Assembly (NCBI RefSeq): GCF_013328205.1
Contig: NZ_JABULH010000003.1
Span: 310,001 to 374,000, forward strand
Source: Sphingomonas hominis
Lineage (GTDB): Bacteria; Pseudomonadota; Alphaproteobacteria; Sphingomonadales; Sphingomonadaceae
Length of the DNA: 64,000 nt
Reading direction: 5' to 3'
In this document: positions 34,046 to 45,029 of the stretch, one piece after another
Layout: each line of letters starts with the position of its first letter
Numbering within the stretch: the first letter of the stretch is position 1
The notes under the pieces: model-generated
Seen by the model: the letters and a program-made list of their open reading frames with translations, nothing else
What the model was told of the DNA's origin: nothing
Database searches by the model: none
Translations under genes and position numbers: made by a program

Positions 34046-34188
34046 CAACGGGCATGCCGGCTAAACGTCACGTGAATACCGCATTCCGCGTTCGTTCAGC
34101 GTGACTTAGCTAGGTCGTGCAACACGCTCGCATCAACTGCGTTCAACCAATCGTGCGAACCGAGCGTAACTCTGTAAGGAGGTTCGAG

Positions 34189-34581
34189 ATGAGTGGTTTT
34201 CTGACCAAGGCGGGAATGGGCATCGCGCTCGCCGCCACCGCCATCACTGCCGCGGCACCCGCCGACGCGCAGCGCTGGGGTGGGTATCGCGGCTATCGTG
34301 GGCACCGCGGTGGTGACACGGCGGCGGCGGCGATCCTGGGCGGCGTGGTCGGTCTGGGTGTCGGCGCGGCGATCGCGTCGAGCAACCGCAATCGCTATTA
34401 CGACCGCGGCTATTATTACGATCGTGGCTATGCGCCGCGCTATCGTTACCAGCCACGCGGCTATTACCGCGACTATTATGCGCCGCCGCCCCCGCCGCGC
34501 GTGATCTATCGCGGCGGTTACTACGGCGACCCGTATTACGGTGGCGGCGGCTATTACGGTCCGCGCGGCTACGGCTGGTAA
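34189..34581 (+). CDS. Exported Gly/Tyr-rich protein with glycine-zipper segment
   Basis: The 130-residue protein has a signal peptide (MSGFLTKAGMGIALAATAIT, cleavage about ADA-QR at residue 28). A glycine-zipper-like hydrophobic stretch ILGGVVGLGVGAAIA (about residues 47-61) follows, and the remainder is built almost entirely of Arg, Tyr, Gly and Pro with RGYYYDRGY-type repeats. Ribosome site AAGGAGG is near-perfect, suggesting high expression. Such proteins are common in sphingomonads and probably associate with the cell surface or outer membrane; function is unknown. A strong terminator follows. Confidence 0.82.
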   Translation: MSGFLTKAGMGIALAATAITAAAPADAQRWGGYRGYRGHRGGDTAAAAILGGVVGLGVGAAIASSNRNRYYDRGYYYDRGYAPRYRYQPRGYYRDYYAPPPPPRVIYRGGYYGDPYYGGGGYYGPRGYGW

Positions 34582-34603
34582 GCGGTCAGTTTGGTTGAAC
34601 AAG

Positions 34604-34639
34604 GCGGTGCGGCGGGGACACCTGCCGCGCCGCTTTTTT
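34604..34639 (+). terminator. Rho-independent terminator
   Basis: GCGGTGCGGCGG (34604-34615) pairs, with one G-T and one mismatch, with CTGCCGCGCCGC (34622-34633), followed by six T. It ends the transcript of the Gly/Tyr-rich protein. Confidence 0.85.
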
Positions 34640-34675
34640 GTGGCACGCGGGCGCCGGGCGGGTTAGGCGCGCGCG

Positions 34676-34963
34676 ATGACCGATACGCCCCCCGACCATC
34701 TCTCGATCGATCCCCGCAGCCCGCATTTCGACCGCGACGCGCTGGAGCGCGGCGTGGGCATCCGCTTCAAGGGCGTGGAGCGGACCGATGTCGAGGAATA
34801 TAGCCTGTCGGAGGGCTGGATCCGCGTGGCGCTGGGCAAGAAGGTCGACCGCCACGGTCGTCCGCTGACGATCAAGCTGATCGGGCCGGTCGAGGCGTGG
34901 TTCCAGGGCGGCAACGCCGACGAGGGTGAAGGCGAGCCGGAACAGTCGAGCGCCGACGACTGA
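34676..34963 (+). CDS. DUF3297 family protein
   Basis: The 95-residue acidic protein matches DUF3297 from its start: DHLSIDPRSPHFDRDALERG, then VGIRFKGVERTDVEEYSLSEGWIRV with KKVDRHGRPLTIKLIGPVEAWF. It is small and soluble with an acidic disordered tail (EGEGEPEQSSADD). The family is widespread in proteobacteria with no known function. It follows the terminator of the preceding gene, so it has its own promoter. Confidence 0.88.
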   Translation: MTDTPPDHLSIDPRSPHFDRDALERGVGIRFKGVERTDVEEYSLSEGWIRVALGKKVDRHGRPLTIKLIGPVEAWFQGGNADEGEGEPEQSSADD

Positions 34964-35003
34964 CCATCGGCGTCACGGTCGCGCTCGACCTAATCGGGCG
35001 TGA

Positions 35004-35525
35004 TCAGCCGATCGAGCAGCGCAACGAGTGGTGGAGCATTGCCGCCGTTACCCAGTGCTGCGCGCAATTAGGTGTGAGGGCAGCGATCCGACGCGGTATC
35101 TGACCGTGAAGCGGTGGTGCACGCTCGTCGCGCTCGGCCACCCGGCTGTGCCAGAACGCAGGATCGTCGAGCAGCCGATCGATCTGTTCGCCGTCCTCTA
35201 CCGACAGGACGCGCGTGACGTGTGGCATGTCGCTCGGTGTCGCGCCGTCGACCCAGATCTTCGACCGCCCTACCGCATCGACCGCCCAGCGTCCGTCGGG
35301 TCGATGCGTGGCGATGATGCTGATCCGGCTCGTCGCCAAATGTCCGCCTTCGGCGTAGATGGTGATGTGCTCCGGGTCGGTCGGCGTCGCGACGCCGAGT
35401 TCCGCGCGCAGCGCCCGGTGTGCGTTGTCATCCGCCAGGAACGTGCCCGCAGGCGCCTCCGCGATGTTCGCGCATACCGCCGCGCCCGGCCCCGCCAGGG
35501 CGAGCAGGACTGCGCCTGCGATCAA
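35004..35525 (-). CDS. Exported hypothetical protein, coupled to the LytTR regulator
   Basis: The 173-residue protein starts with TTG at 35525, overlapping the stop of the response regulator as TTGA. This start gives a compact signal peptide (M-IAGAVLLALAGPGAAVCA, cleavage around residue 18); the frame upstream has no signal features and lies inside the regulator gene. The mature domain, with EHITIYAEGGHLATSRISII and WAVDAVGRSKIW, looks beta-rich, and there is one Cys near each end. I do not recognise a family. Translational coupling to a two-component system suggests that it acts in the envelope in the same pathway, possibly in sensing. Confidence 0.7.
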   Translation of the reverse strand: MIAGAVLLALAGPGAAVCANIAEAPAGTFLADDNAHRALRAELGVATPTDPEHITIYAEGGHLATSRISIIATHRPDGRWAVDAVGRSKIWVDGATPSDMPHVTRVLSVEDGEQIDRLLDDPAFWHSRVAERDERAPPLHGQIPRRIAALTPNCAQHWVTAAMLHHSLRCSIG

Positions 35526-36334
35526 TGGACGAACCGCGCCACCACGTCGCGGTAGGAACGCGACACTTTCACGCTGGAGCCTGAGTCGAGCACCAGGAAA
35601 CACTCGCCATTGGTGTGCGGCTTGACCTGTTTGACGAGGTCGAGGTTGACGATCGTCGAGCGATGGATGCGTTGGAACCGGCGCGGGTCGAGGCGCTTTT
35701 CGAGGTCCTTCATCGTTTCGCGCAGGATCAGCGTGTTGGCCGCGGTCTTGATCACCATGTAATCGCCCGCCGCCTCGATCAGCTCGATCGTGTCGACGTC
35801 GACGCGGAAAATCTGCCCCTGATCCTTGACGTTGATCATCTTCTCGTAGCGGTTGGCCGCGACCTGATCACCGCCACCATCGCTCTCCGCCGCGATCTCG
35901 GCCGCGGCCTCGGGCGCGTGCTCGGCGAGTGCTTCCTTGAGCTTGGTCGCTTCCTCGCGGCTGCCGCGTTCTGACAAACGCTGGCGCACGCGGTCGAGCG
36001 TTTCGGCCAGGCGCGCTTCCTCGACCGGCTTCATCAGGTAATCGGTCGCCTGCGCCTCGAACGCGCGGATCGCGTGGTCGGAATACGCGGTCACGAACAC
36101 GAACAGCGGCGGCTCAACGTCCATCAAACCCTGCACGACCGAGAAGCCGTCGAACCCCGGCATCTGGATGTCGAGAAAGACGAGGTCGGGCTTGTGCGTC
36201 TTGATTGCGCTGATCGCCTCGCGGCCGTTCTGGCACTTGGCGATGATCTCCACGTCGTCGTGGACGGCGAGCCGCAGTTCGAGCCCCTGGATCGCGAGCG
36301 GCTCGTCATCGACGAGAATGGTCCTGATCGTCAT
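35522..36334 (-). CDS. LytTR-family response regulator
   Basis: The 270-residue regulator has a receiver domain at residues 1-120 (acidic pair in LVDDEP, phospho-Asp55 in VFLDIQMPG, Thr in FVTAYS, Lys in MKPVEE). A helical linker of about 50 residues follows, then a LytTR DNA-binding domain at about 165-270 (IELIEAAGDYMVIKT, RFQRIHRSTIVNLDLV). LytTR proteins bind direct repeats upstream of target genes. It lies 37 bp after the LytS-type kinase and is coupled to the exported protein behind it, so the three genes are one operon. The targets cannot be told; the large Oar-like TonB receptor upstream is separated by a terminator. Confidence 0.93.
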   Translation of the reverse strand: MTIRTILVDDEPLAIQGLELRLAVHDDVEIIAKCQNGREAISAIKTHKPDLVFLDIQMPGFDGFSVVQGLMDVEPPLFVFVTAYSDHAIRAFEAQATDYLMKPVEEARLAETLDRVRQRLSERGSREEATKLKEALAEHAPEAAAEIAAESDGGGDQVAANRYEKMINVKDQGQIFRVDVDTIELIEAAGDYMVIKTAANTLILRETMKDLEKRLDPRRFQRIHRSTIVNLDLVKQVKPHTNGECFLVLDSGSSVKVSRSYRDVVARFVH

Positions 36335-36371
36335 CTACTCTACACACTCCATTGCGCGTCTGGGCGGCGCG

Positions 36372-37544
36372 CTACAGCCCGCTACGCGCGGGCTCGTCGA
36401 GCTGGAACGGGATCTCGACCTCTACGCCGAACCCTCCCGCCGGCATCGCGCGTACCGCGAAGCGATGGTCGCCCGGATACGCCTGCGCCAATCGCTCCCT
36501 GATATTGGCGATGCCGACACCGGTTGAAAGGCTCGGCCGGTTTTTGTTCGGCATCAATCCCGGCCCGGTGTCGGATACGCCGAGCAGCACGCGTTCCCCG
36601 ACGAGCCGCGCGCTGACCGCGATCTCGGCGCCGTCCTCCTGCGGGGTGACGGCGTATTTGATCGCATTCTCGACCAACGGTTGCAGCAGCAGCGAGGGCA
36701 GGCGCGCCTTCTCCACCGCCGGGTCGATCTCGAACTTGGGGCGCAGCCGGTCCTCAAAGCGCATCTTCTCGATCTCGAGGTAGAGTTTCAGCGTCTCGAC
36801 CTCTTGCGCGACCGTCACGTGCGCGGTGGGTTCGTTGGCAAGCGTGTAGCGCAGGAACGATGACAGTCGCGACAGCATCGCATTGGCGCGCTCGGTCTGC
36901 TTGAGCAGCACCAAAGTCGAGATCGAGTTGAGCGTGTTGAATAGGAAATGCGGGTTGAGCTGATAGCGCAGCATCGCGAGCTGCGCCGACGATGCCTGGA
37001 TCTCCAGATGCTCCATCTGGTCGATCTGCTCTTCGACCAGCAGGTAGAAGTTGATGCCGAAATAGAGCGCGGACCAGCCCGCGAGCACGGTGAAGTTCAA
37101 GAACAATGTGCCGAGCAGCAGCGACAGGTCAACGCCGGGCGCCGACAGCTTGATAAAGCTGAACGAGAAGGCGTCGAGCGTCGCGTAGAGGAACGTGCCC
37201 GCGCCCAATGTGAAGATCGACAACAGGATGCCAGTCACGCGCGGCAGGCGGCGGTAATAGCCGTAGAGCACCGACAGCAGCAGCGTGATGCAATAACCGA
37301 CGATCGATTCGACGATCACCGGCACGATCTGCTGCAGCGTGAAGCTGGTCGACAGCGACGAGACCGAACGCAGCACGAGGTAGCCGGTCCAGCCCGCCGC
37401 CTGCAATTTCCAGAACGCGGCCGACTTGTCCTCGAAGAACGGCCGGATCGACAGCGGTCGGTTGACGGAGGACGCAGGCGAGGGTGCGGTCGCCGCATTG
37501 GCACCGGGCAGCGCGTGGTCGAGCGAAGCGGAGTGGGTCGCCAT
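36372..37544 (-). CDS. LytS-type sensor histidine kinase (His_kinase/HATPase)
   Basis: The 390-residue inner-membrane kinase has about four membrane segments (residues about 55-185), then the phospho-acceptor region ALRYQLNPHFLFNTLNSISTLV of the His_kinase (PF06580-type) family, written here as two overlapping blocks QLNPHFLF and FNTLNSIS. A HATPase domain follows (QPLVENAIKYA, VSDTGPGL, GVGIANIRERL). No extracytoplasmic sensor domain is evident beyond the membrane bundle, so a membrane-embedded signal is likely. The ATG at 37544 (MATHSASLD) was preferred to the upstream in-frame start, which would add a short basic stretch. It is first in the operon with the LytTR regulator. Confidence 0.9.
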   Translation of the reverse strand: MATHSASLDHALPGANAATAPSPASSVNRPLSIRPFFEDKSAAFWKLQAAGWTGYLVLRSVSSLSTSFTLQQIVPVIVESIVGYCITLLLSVLYGYYRRLPRVTGILLSIFTLGAGTFLYATLDAFSFSFIKLSAPGVDLSLLLGTLFLNFTVLAGWSALYFGINFYLLVEEQIDQMEHLEIQASSAQLAMLRYQLNPHFLFNTLNSISTLVLLKQTERANAMLSRLSSFLRYTLANEPTAHVTVAQEVETLKLYLEIEKMRFEDRLRPKFEIDPAVEKARLPSLLLQPLVENAIKYAVTPQEDGAEIAVSARLVGERVLLGVSDTGPGLMPNKNRPSLSTGVGIANIRERLAQAYPGDHRFAVRAMPAGGFGVEVEIPFQLDEPARSGL

Positions 37545-37579
37545 CGCAGCCCGCTTACACCGCGGACGAGCGGTGCGCA

Positions 37580-37617
37580 AAAAAGAAGGGCCGCCGTCCG
37601 GATGAGGACGGCGGCCC
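37580..37617 (-). terminator. Rho-independent terminator of the Oar-like receptor gene
   Basis: GGGCCGCCGTCC (37588-37599) pairs fully with GGACGGCGGCCC (37606-37617); on the minus strand it is followed by TTCTTTTTT. Confidence 0.88.
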
Positions 37618-37638
37618 GTTGAGGTGAGGTCGAGGCGC

Positions 37639-40600
37639 TTAGAAGGAGAAGCGCGCGCCGACGCGGATCGTATAGAGCGACTGCGACGGGTAGATCGTGT
37701 CGCTCGGCGTCGCGTTCGGCAGGCTGTAACGGTACTGCGCGCAACCCTGTGCGGTTGACGTCGGCGTCGTACCGGCAGTTCCGGTGGGCGTTGCGGCGGT
37801 CAGGCACTGCACCCGCGCTGCGACCGCGGTGTACGGGAAGGCGTATTCGCGGATCTGACCCCATGAGCTCTTCAGCAAGTTGGTGAAGTTCTCGACGTCG
37901 GCGAACAGCTCGATGCGCGAGTTGCCCACGAAGGTCGGGATCTGCTGCGCCACGTGCAGGTCGATGCGGGTGAACCACTTCGAATTGAACGCGTTGCGCG
38001 GCGCGATCTTGCCACGGTACTTGGCAAGGCCCGACGTTTCGAAGAAGTTGTTCAGCTGCTCCGCAACTTGCGTATTGTCGTACGACACGAGCGGATCGTC
38101 GATGCCGGTCGGCACGTACATCAGGTAGCGCGACAGCGAGCCGGTGGTGCCGAAGATGCGGCTGCGGCCCGAGGACGTATCCTGGAACGTGTAGCTGTAC
38201 GGACGGCCGATCCGCGTTTCGCCGAACAGCGCCAGCGTCGTCTTATAGTCACCGAAGAACGCGTGGTTGAACGTCACGTCATACTTGATGTTGTGCTTCA
38301 CCTCGTCGTTCGACGTGCCGTAGGCGGCGTTGTTGCCGTCCAGGAACGCACCGTTCGCGTAGTTCGAACCGGCGGTCGAGGAGGTCGCGGGCGACTGGTC
38401 CTTGATGTCCTGGAAGGTGTAGCTGGCGTTGGCGGTCAGGCCGAAGTCGAACGTCTTGCCGACGCGCGCCACCGCCACGTAGCTGCGGCCACGCGAGGTG
38501 TTGGTCAGCAGGATGTCGTTGAACGTGTCGTTGAACGACGTCAGCGACGCGTAGCGGACACGACCATCGGGCGTGCGGAGTGCGGTCGGCACCGAGCGGA
38601 TGTCGGTGAAGAACACTTGGTTGCGCACGTCGGACCAGAACAGGTCGGCACCGAAGTTCCAGCCACCACCCAGGAAGTCGGGGAAGTAATCCGCCGACAG
38701 CGTACCGCGCCACTGCGACGGCAGCTTGAAGTTGGGATCAACCGCGTTGGTTGCCGCCGCGCTGACACCGCCCTGCAGGTAGGTGTTGGTCGCGCCGGGG
38801 ATCGTGGCGCCGTTGACGTTGCTCAGCGCAGTAGCACCCAGTGCCTGTGCCTGCGCATTCTGCGCCGCGACCGTGTTCGACAGGCCCGACACTTCGTAGG
38901 TGCCGTTGTTGATCTGGCGAATGTCGACCAGGTTCGAAAGGATGCCGGTGTTGGAGAAGCTGTTGGACGTATAGACGTCGGGCGCACCGCCACCGAAGAT
39001 GCCGAAACCGCCGCGGATGCTCACCTGGCTGACCGGCTTCCAGTCGAGGCCGAAGCGCGGCTGGAACAGGCCACGGCCCGACAGGAACTCAGCGTTGGTG
39101 AAGCCGTAGCGGCTGGTGAAGGTGGGGTTGAGCGTCGGACGGCTGTTGCTGCCGTACAGATCGTAACGCGCACCGTATGCGAAGTTCAGCGTGGGCGTGA
39201 TGCTCCACGTGTCCTGTACGCCGAACGCGTACTGCATGTACTTGAAGCGCGCGGCCGCGAGGTTCGGGTTCAGCGACGGCACCGCGTTGGTGTAGCCGAA
39301 GCGTTGCGCATTGCCCGCCTGGAAGTCGGCGATTGAGTCGAAGTAATAAGCACCGGTGATGCCCGCGCGCGGGTTGGACGAGCTCAGGAAGGCGTTGAAC
39401 ACGTCGACGTGCTGCACGTCGGCGAAGATGCGCAGGTCATGACCGTCACGCGTCAGGCGTGCCTGCGCGCTGCCGCCCCAGGTCTCGGTGGTGAGCGCGT
39501 TGAACTGACGCGAAATGTCCGGGCCGAACGCGACCACGGCCGAACCCGGCGCGCAGGTGACCGACGCGCCCGCACCGGCGTTGCCGGGGTTGCCACGATC
39601 GGAATTGAGCGCGGTGCAGACGCGGAACTCGGCAAAGCCGCGGCCCTGGAGCGGATCCTGGATGCGCTTGTAGTTCTTGTAGAAACCACGGACTTCGGTC
39701 GAGAAATCGTCCGACCAGTCGGAGTTCAGCTGCACCACGCCGGTGTGCAGGCGGTTGCCCGACACATAGGCGTTCGATGCCAAGCCGAGGCTCGGCGAAG
39801 CTTGGTTGGCGCTGACGTTGTTGGTGAGGACGATCGAGTCCTTGGCGTAGCTGTAGGTCGCGGCGAGGCGCTGCGTGTCCGACAGGTTCGCGTCGAGGCG
39901 GGCGACCAGGCGGTCGTCCTTGTCCTGATTGCTGCTGACCACGCCGCCGGTGTCGTAGCCGTAGCGCGATTGCGCGATCTGCGTGACCTGCGCGATCTGT
40001 GCGGTGGTCAGCGTCGGGATTTCGGTGCCGGCATTGGCGCCGATCGGACCTTCGGCGATCGGACGCGGCGCGCGCAGGCGCTCACCCGCGACCATGAAGA
40101 ACAGCTTGTCCTTGATCAGCGGACCGGCAAGCTGCGCGCCGTAATTCTCATATTTGAAGTTGGGCAGCGTCACGCGGCCGGTCGGCACGCCGGGGCCCGC
40201 CTTGGTGCGGTCGCCCGACAGCTCGTCCGACGAGTAGGAATAGAAGCCGGTGCCGTGGAAATCGTTGGTGCCCGACTTCAGGATGACGTTGACGACGCCG
40301 CCCTGGAAGTTGCCTTCGCGCACGTCGTACGGTGCGACCTTGGTCTGGAACTGACCGATTGCGTCGAGCGGGATCGGCGATCGGCGGCTGGGCAGACCGT
40401 CGGGGTTGAGGCCGAAGTTATCGGTGATCGGCACGCCGTCGACGGTGAAGCGGTTGAAGCGCGCGTTCTGGCCCGCGAAGCTGACCGCGCGGCCACCCGA
40501 GGGGGTGTCGTCGAGGCGCGCGAACGGATCGCGGCGCATCAGGTCGCGGATGTCGCGATTGACCGAGGCGATCGTGCCGATCTTCTCGGCATTCAGCACG

Positions 40601-41016
40601 GTCGCCGGACCCTGGCTGACGCTGCGCGCATTCGGGATGCTCGACGCGGTAACGACGATGTCGGCGCCGGCAGCGTCGCCACCTTCTGCGGTCAGCTCGA
40701 CCGGCAAGTCATAGGATTGACCGACGATCGTGCTGATGTCGGTGACCGTGGTGGTGGCGTAATCCGGCGCGCTGACGGTGACGGTGTAGGGACCACCCGG
40801 GCGCAGGCCGTTGGCGTTGAACGTGCCCGATGCGTCGGTGGTCGCGTTCGAGATGGTGCCCGAGGGCACGTTGACCACGGTCACCGTTGCGCCCGCAACC
40901 GGCGCGCCCGCCGCGGTCACAGTGCCGCGGATCGTGGAGGTGGTTTCCTGCGCCGTGGCGCTCATCGGTGCGATGAGCGCGACTGCTGCCACGCCCCACA
41001 ACAGGTTGTTCCGCAT
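37639..41016 (-). CDS. Oar-like TonB-dependent receptor with carboxypeptidase-regulatory-like domain
   Basis: The 1125-residue outer-membrane protein has a signal peptide (MRNNLLWGVAAVALIAP, cleavage about ATAQ at residue 23). A carboxypeptidase-regulatory-like beta-sandwich follows (about 28-110: STIRGTVTAAGAPVAGATVT, PGGPYTVTV), then a TonB plug (about 120-240: RDIRDLMRRDPFAR, RFNRFTVDGVPITDNFGLN) and a very large barrel ending in YTIRVGARFSF. This architecture is that of Oar/OmpA-related receptors. Many of these handle polypeptides, proteases or large polymers, although the substrate here is unknown. AAGGGGAAAG precedes the ATG at 41016. It is followed by its own terminator. Confidence 0.92.
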   Translation of the reverse strand: MRNNLLWGVAAVALIAPMSATAQETTSTIRGTVTAAGAPVAGATVTVVNVPSGTISNATTDASGTFNANGLRPGGPYTVTVSAPDYATTTVTDISTIVGQSYDLPVELTAEGGDAAGADIVVTASSIPNARSVSQGPATVLNAEKIGTIASVNRDIRDLMRRDPFARLDDTPSGGRAVSFAGQNARFNRFTVDGVPITDNFGLNPDGLPSRRSPIPLDAIGQFQTKVAPYDVREGNFQGGVVNVILKSGTNDFHGTGFYSYSSDELSGDRTKAGPGVPTGRVTLPNFKYENYGAQLAGPLIKDKLFFMVAGERLRAPRPIAEGPIGANAGTEIPTLTTAQIAQVTQIAQSRYGYDTGGVVSSNQDKDDRLVARLDANLSDTQRLAATYSYAKDSIVLTNNVSANQASPSLGLASNAYVSGNRLHTGVVQLNSDWSDDFSTEVRGFYKNYKRIQDPLQGRGFAEFRVCTALNSDRGNPGNAGAGASVTCAPGSAVVAFGPDISRQFNALTTETWGGSAQARLTRDGHDLRIFADVQHVDVFNAFLSSSNPRAGITGAYYFDSIADFQAGNAQRFGYTNAVPSLNPNLAAARFKYMQYAFGVQDTWSITPTLNFAYGARYDLYGSNSRPTLNPTFTSRYGFTNAEFLSGRGLFQPRFGLDWKPVSQVSIRGGFGIFGGGAPDVYTSNSFSNTGILSNLVDIRQINNGTYEVSGLSNTVAAQNAQAQALGATALSNVNGATIPGATNTYLQGGVSAAATNAVDPNFKLPSQWRGTLSADYFPDFLGGGWNFGADLFWSDVRNQVFFTDIRSVPTALRTPDGRVRYASLTSFNDTFNDILLTNTSRGRSYVAVARVGKTFDFGLTANASYTFQDIKDQSPATSSTAGSNYANGAFLDGNNAAYGTSNDEVKHNIKYDVTFNHAFFGDYKTTLALFGETRIGRPYSYTFQDTSSGRSRIFGTTGSLSRYLMYVPTGIDDPLVSYDNTQVAEQLNNFFETSGLAKYRGKIAPRNAFNSKWFTRIDLHVAQQIPTFVGNSRIELFADVENFTNLLKSSWGQIREYAFPYTAVAARVQCLTAATPTGTAGTTPTSTAQGCAQYRYSLPNATPSDTIYPSQSLYTIRVGARFSF

Positions 41017-41193
41017 CGTCAATCTTTCCCCTTGAGAGCCCTGGCTCTGCAACCTTCGGCGAGCCACGCCGTTGGTGCGCCCCTGCACCGGGATTATTGC
41101 GCTTCGGTTACAGCGGCGAGTCTATTCGCGCGGCGGTGCCACGTGGGTGTTTGTGCGTTGCAAAAAGGTAACATCCGCTGCCGGTCCAGCGGG

Positions 41194-43377
<2,184 letters not shown>

Positions 43378-43809
43378 TCAGGCGGCGGCGAGCTTGTCCG
43401 CGGTCGCGTCGGCCAGGCTGGTGCCGTCGAGGATGCGCGCGGTCTCGTCGCGGACGCGCATCATCGCGTGGCGGATCTCGCAATCGATCTCGCTCTTGCA
43501 ATCGTTGCACGGGCGATAAGCGGTGCGGCTGACGCAGGGGACGAGCGCCAGCGGCCCTTCGATCACGCGGATGATCTCGCCCAGCGAGATCAGGTGCGCG
43601 GGCCGCGCGAGCACGTAGCCGCCCATCTTGCCACGATAGCTGTGGAGCAGTTGCGCGTCGCGCAGGTCGGCGAGGATCAGCTCCAGGAACTTGCGCGGGA
43701 CGGTGGCTTCGGCGGCGATGCGCGTCATCGGGATCGGCGGCGAACCGGCGGGCGCGCGCGCGAGGAACAGCATCGAACGGAGGGCGTAGCGCGAACGCTG
43801 GGTCAGCAT
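43378..43809 (-). CDS. Rrf2-family transcriptional regulator with four-Cys cluster motif
   Basis: The 143-residue winged-helix regulator matches the Rrf2 family: SRYALRSMLFLA at the start, the recognition region VPRKFLELILADLRDAQLL, and GGYVLARP of the wing. Cys92, Cys101, Cys104 and Cys110 (PCVSRTAYRPCNDCKSEIDC) resemble the Fe-S ligands of RirA, NsrR or IscR-type members, which respond to iron, nitric oxide or redox state. Which of these it is cannot be decided by eye, and no isc/suf operon is adjacent. It lies upstream of ligA on the same strand. Confidence 0.9.
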   Translation of the reverse strand: MLTQRSRYALRSMLFLARAPAGSPPIPMTRIAAEATVPRKFLELILADLRDAQLLHSYRGKMGGYVLARPAHLISLGEIIRVIEGPLALVPCVSRTAYRPCNDCKSEIDCEIRHAMMRVRDETARILDGTSLADATADKLAAA

Positions 43810-43889
43810 ACCCTAGTATATCCACGGACAATGTGGCTGCTACGTGACCAAACGCACCTGAACCAGCGCTGATCGAACGGCGGCGGGGC

Positions 43890-43917
43890 GCGGAAGGTCA
43901 CGCGAAGGTCATGCCAA
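43890..43917. repeat. 28-bp direct repeat of the AAGGTCACGC family, copy 3
   Basis: Core AAGGTCACGCGAAGGTCA as in the two copies near 11 kb, ending TGCCAA where those have CACCAA or CGCCAA. Confidence 0.85.
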
Positions 43918-44060
43918 GAACAGGTGCGTCGCCGCGCGGGCGGGGGCGCTGCCGCGGTTTTAGGATCGGCGGCCGGACGGTCGCGGATGTTGGTGAACAT
44001 GTGAAAGAGCGGGCGGGGCGACAGCGTATTTTCCAATCGGCTTGACGCGCATTCTGGCGT

Positions 44061-44138
44061 CACTTCGGACCTGATCCGGCATCCCGCCTCCCGGGCAGGG
44101 GCGCAGAAGGCAGCGGACTTACGGATCGATCCCGGGAC
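44061..44138. repeat. REP-like intergenic inverted repeat, copy 2 of 3
   Basis: Contains GGACCTGATCCGGCATCCCG on the left and ACGGATCGATCCCGGGA on the right; a more diverged relative of 951-1023 and 48176-48268. Confidence 0.55.
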
Positions 44139-44578
44139 TGCGGTGAGGCGGATTGATTGAGCCCCGATCTAGCATCGCGGGAGTGTGTAGGACAGGGATT
44201 GCCAACCTGCACCAGGCGATCGCTGGTGTGACAGATGAGCCTTTTACATCGGCGACGAGGTGCCTATATCAGCTCTCGTCGGGTTCCACCCGACTATGGC
44301 GATAAATCGTGGCGTAGAATAGACGCAGCGGACCCGGGGGCGGTACCCGGCGGCTCCACCATCGCAGCTGAGGTGCTTAGGCCACGCTTTCCACGCGCGG
44401 TGACGGGCCACAGCTTCGCTGACGGGGCCGAAACAGAATCGACGTGTGTTGAAAGGCGCTGCTTTCGCTCGGAATGGGACCACCGCAACGGCCCATTACA
44501 CAAGTGCCAACGATAACGAAGCACTCGCGATTGCGGCGTAACTGAGGGCTTAACGGCCTAAAGTTACACCAAAATAGC

Positions 44579-44645
44579 GCGGTTCGGACCCCACCGGGCA
44601 ACAGAAGGGGAAACCAGCGGTTCGGAGGGCACCGGGCAACAGAAG
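44579..44645. repeat. Pair of 29-bp direct repeats
   Basis: Copies at 44579-44607 and 44617-44645 share GCGGTTCGGA and CACCGGGCAACAGAAG and differ only in the central CCC versus GGG. The spacing is 38 bp from start to start. No further copies follow, so this is not an array. Confidence 0.8.
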
Positions 44646-44937
44646 CCCCTCCACCTTTACAGCGGCGATGACGGCGTGATCGCGAGAGGGGAGGCGTGGT
44701 CTCTTGCCTTACGTCTGCTGGATGCAAGGCCGCTTCTCGCGATCGGCCGATGTCGAAGTAGAAGCCCCGAATAAACTTCGGGTCAACGGCGAGCAATGAA
44801 AACGGCTGGGCACTGGCTGCTTGCACCCGATTAGCTGGGCCGTGCGACTCTGCCGTCATGCAAGCCGACCTCCGCGCGTTCGACGTGAAGTGCCCACAGG
44901 CCACCACAATGCGACACTGGCGATGTAATCGGCGAAC

Positions 44938-44966
44938 GACCGCTTTCGTCCAATTGCGGACATTCC
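44938..44966. repeat. Dispersed stem-loop repeat, copy B
   Basis: GACCGC/GCGGAC around a loop TTTCGTCCAATT, followed by ATTCC. One stem position is mismatched relative to copies A and C. Confidence 0.6.
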
Positions 44967-45029
44967 AATACGCTGAATTAGCTTTCATAGGGAGCGACCG
45001 CGTGGGGAGCGCAATCGAGGAGTCCGCTG

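Larger units (their letters stand above)
43810..45029. other. 1.2 kb region without a supported gene, repeat-rich
   Basis: Short open frames occur on both strands but none has a family match, ribosome site or sensible composition. The region contains a third copy of the AAGGTCACGC repeat (43890-43917), a REP-like repeat (44061-44138), a pair of 29-bp direct repeats (44579-44607 and 44617-44645) and a stem-loop repeat (44938-44966). It may be the scar of a lost insertion. Confidence 0.6.
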
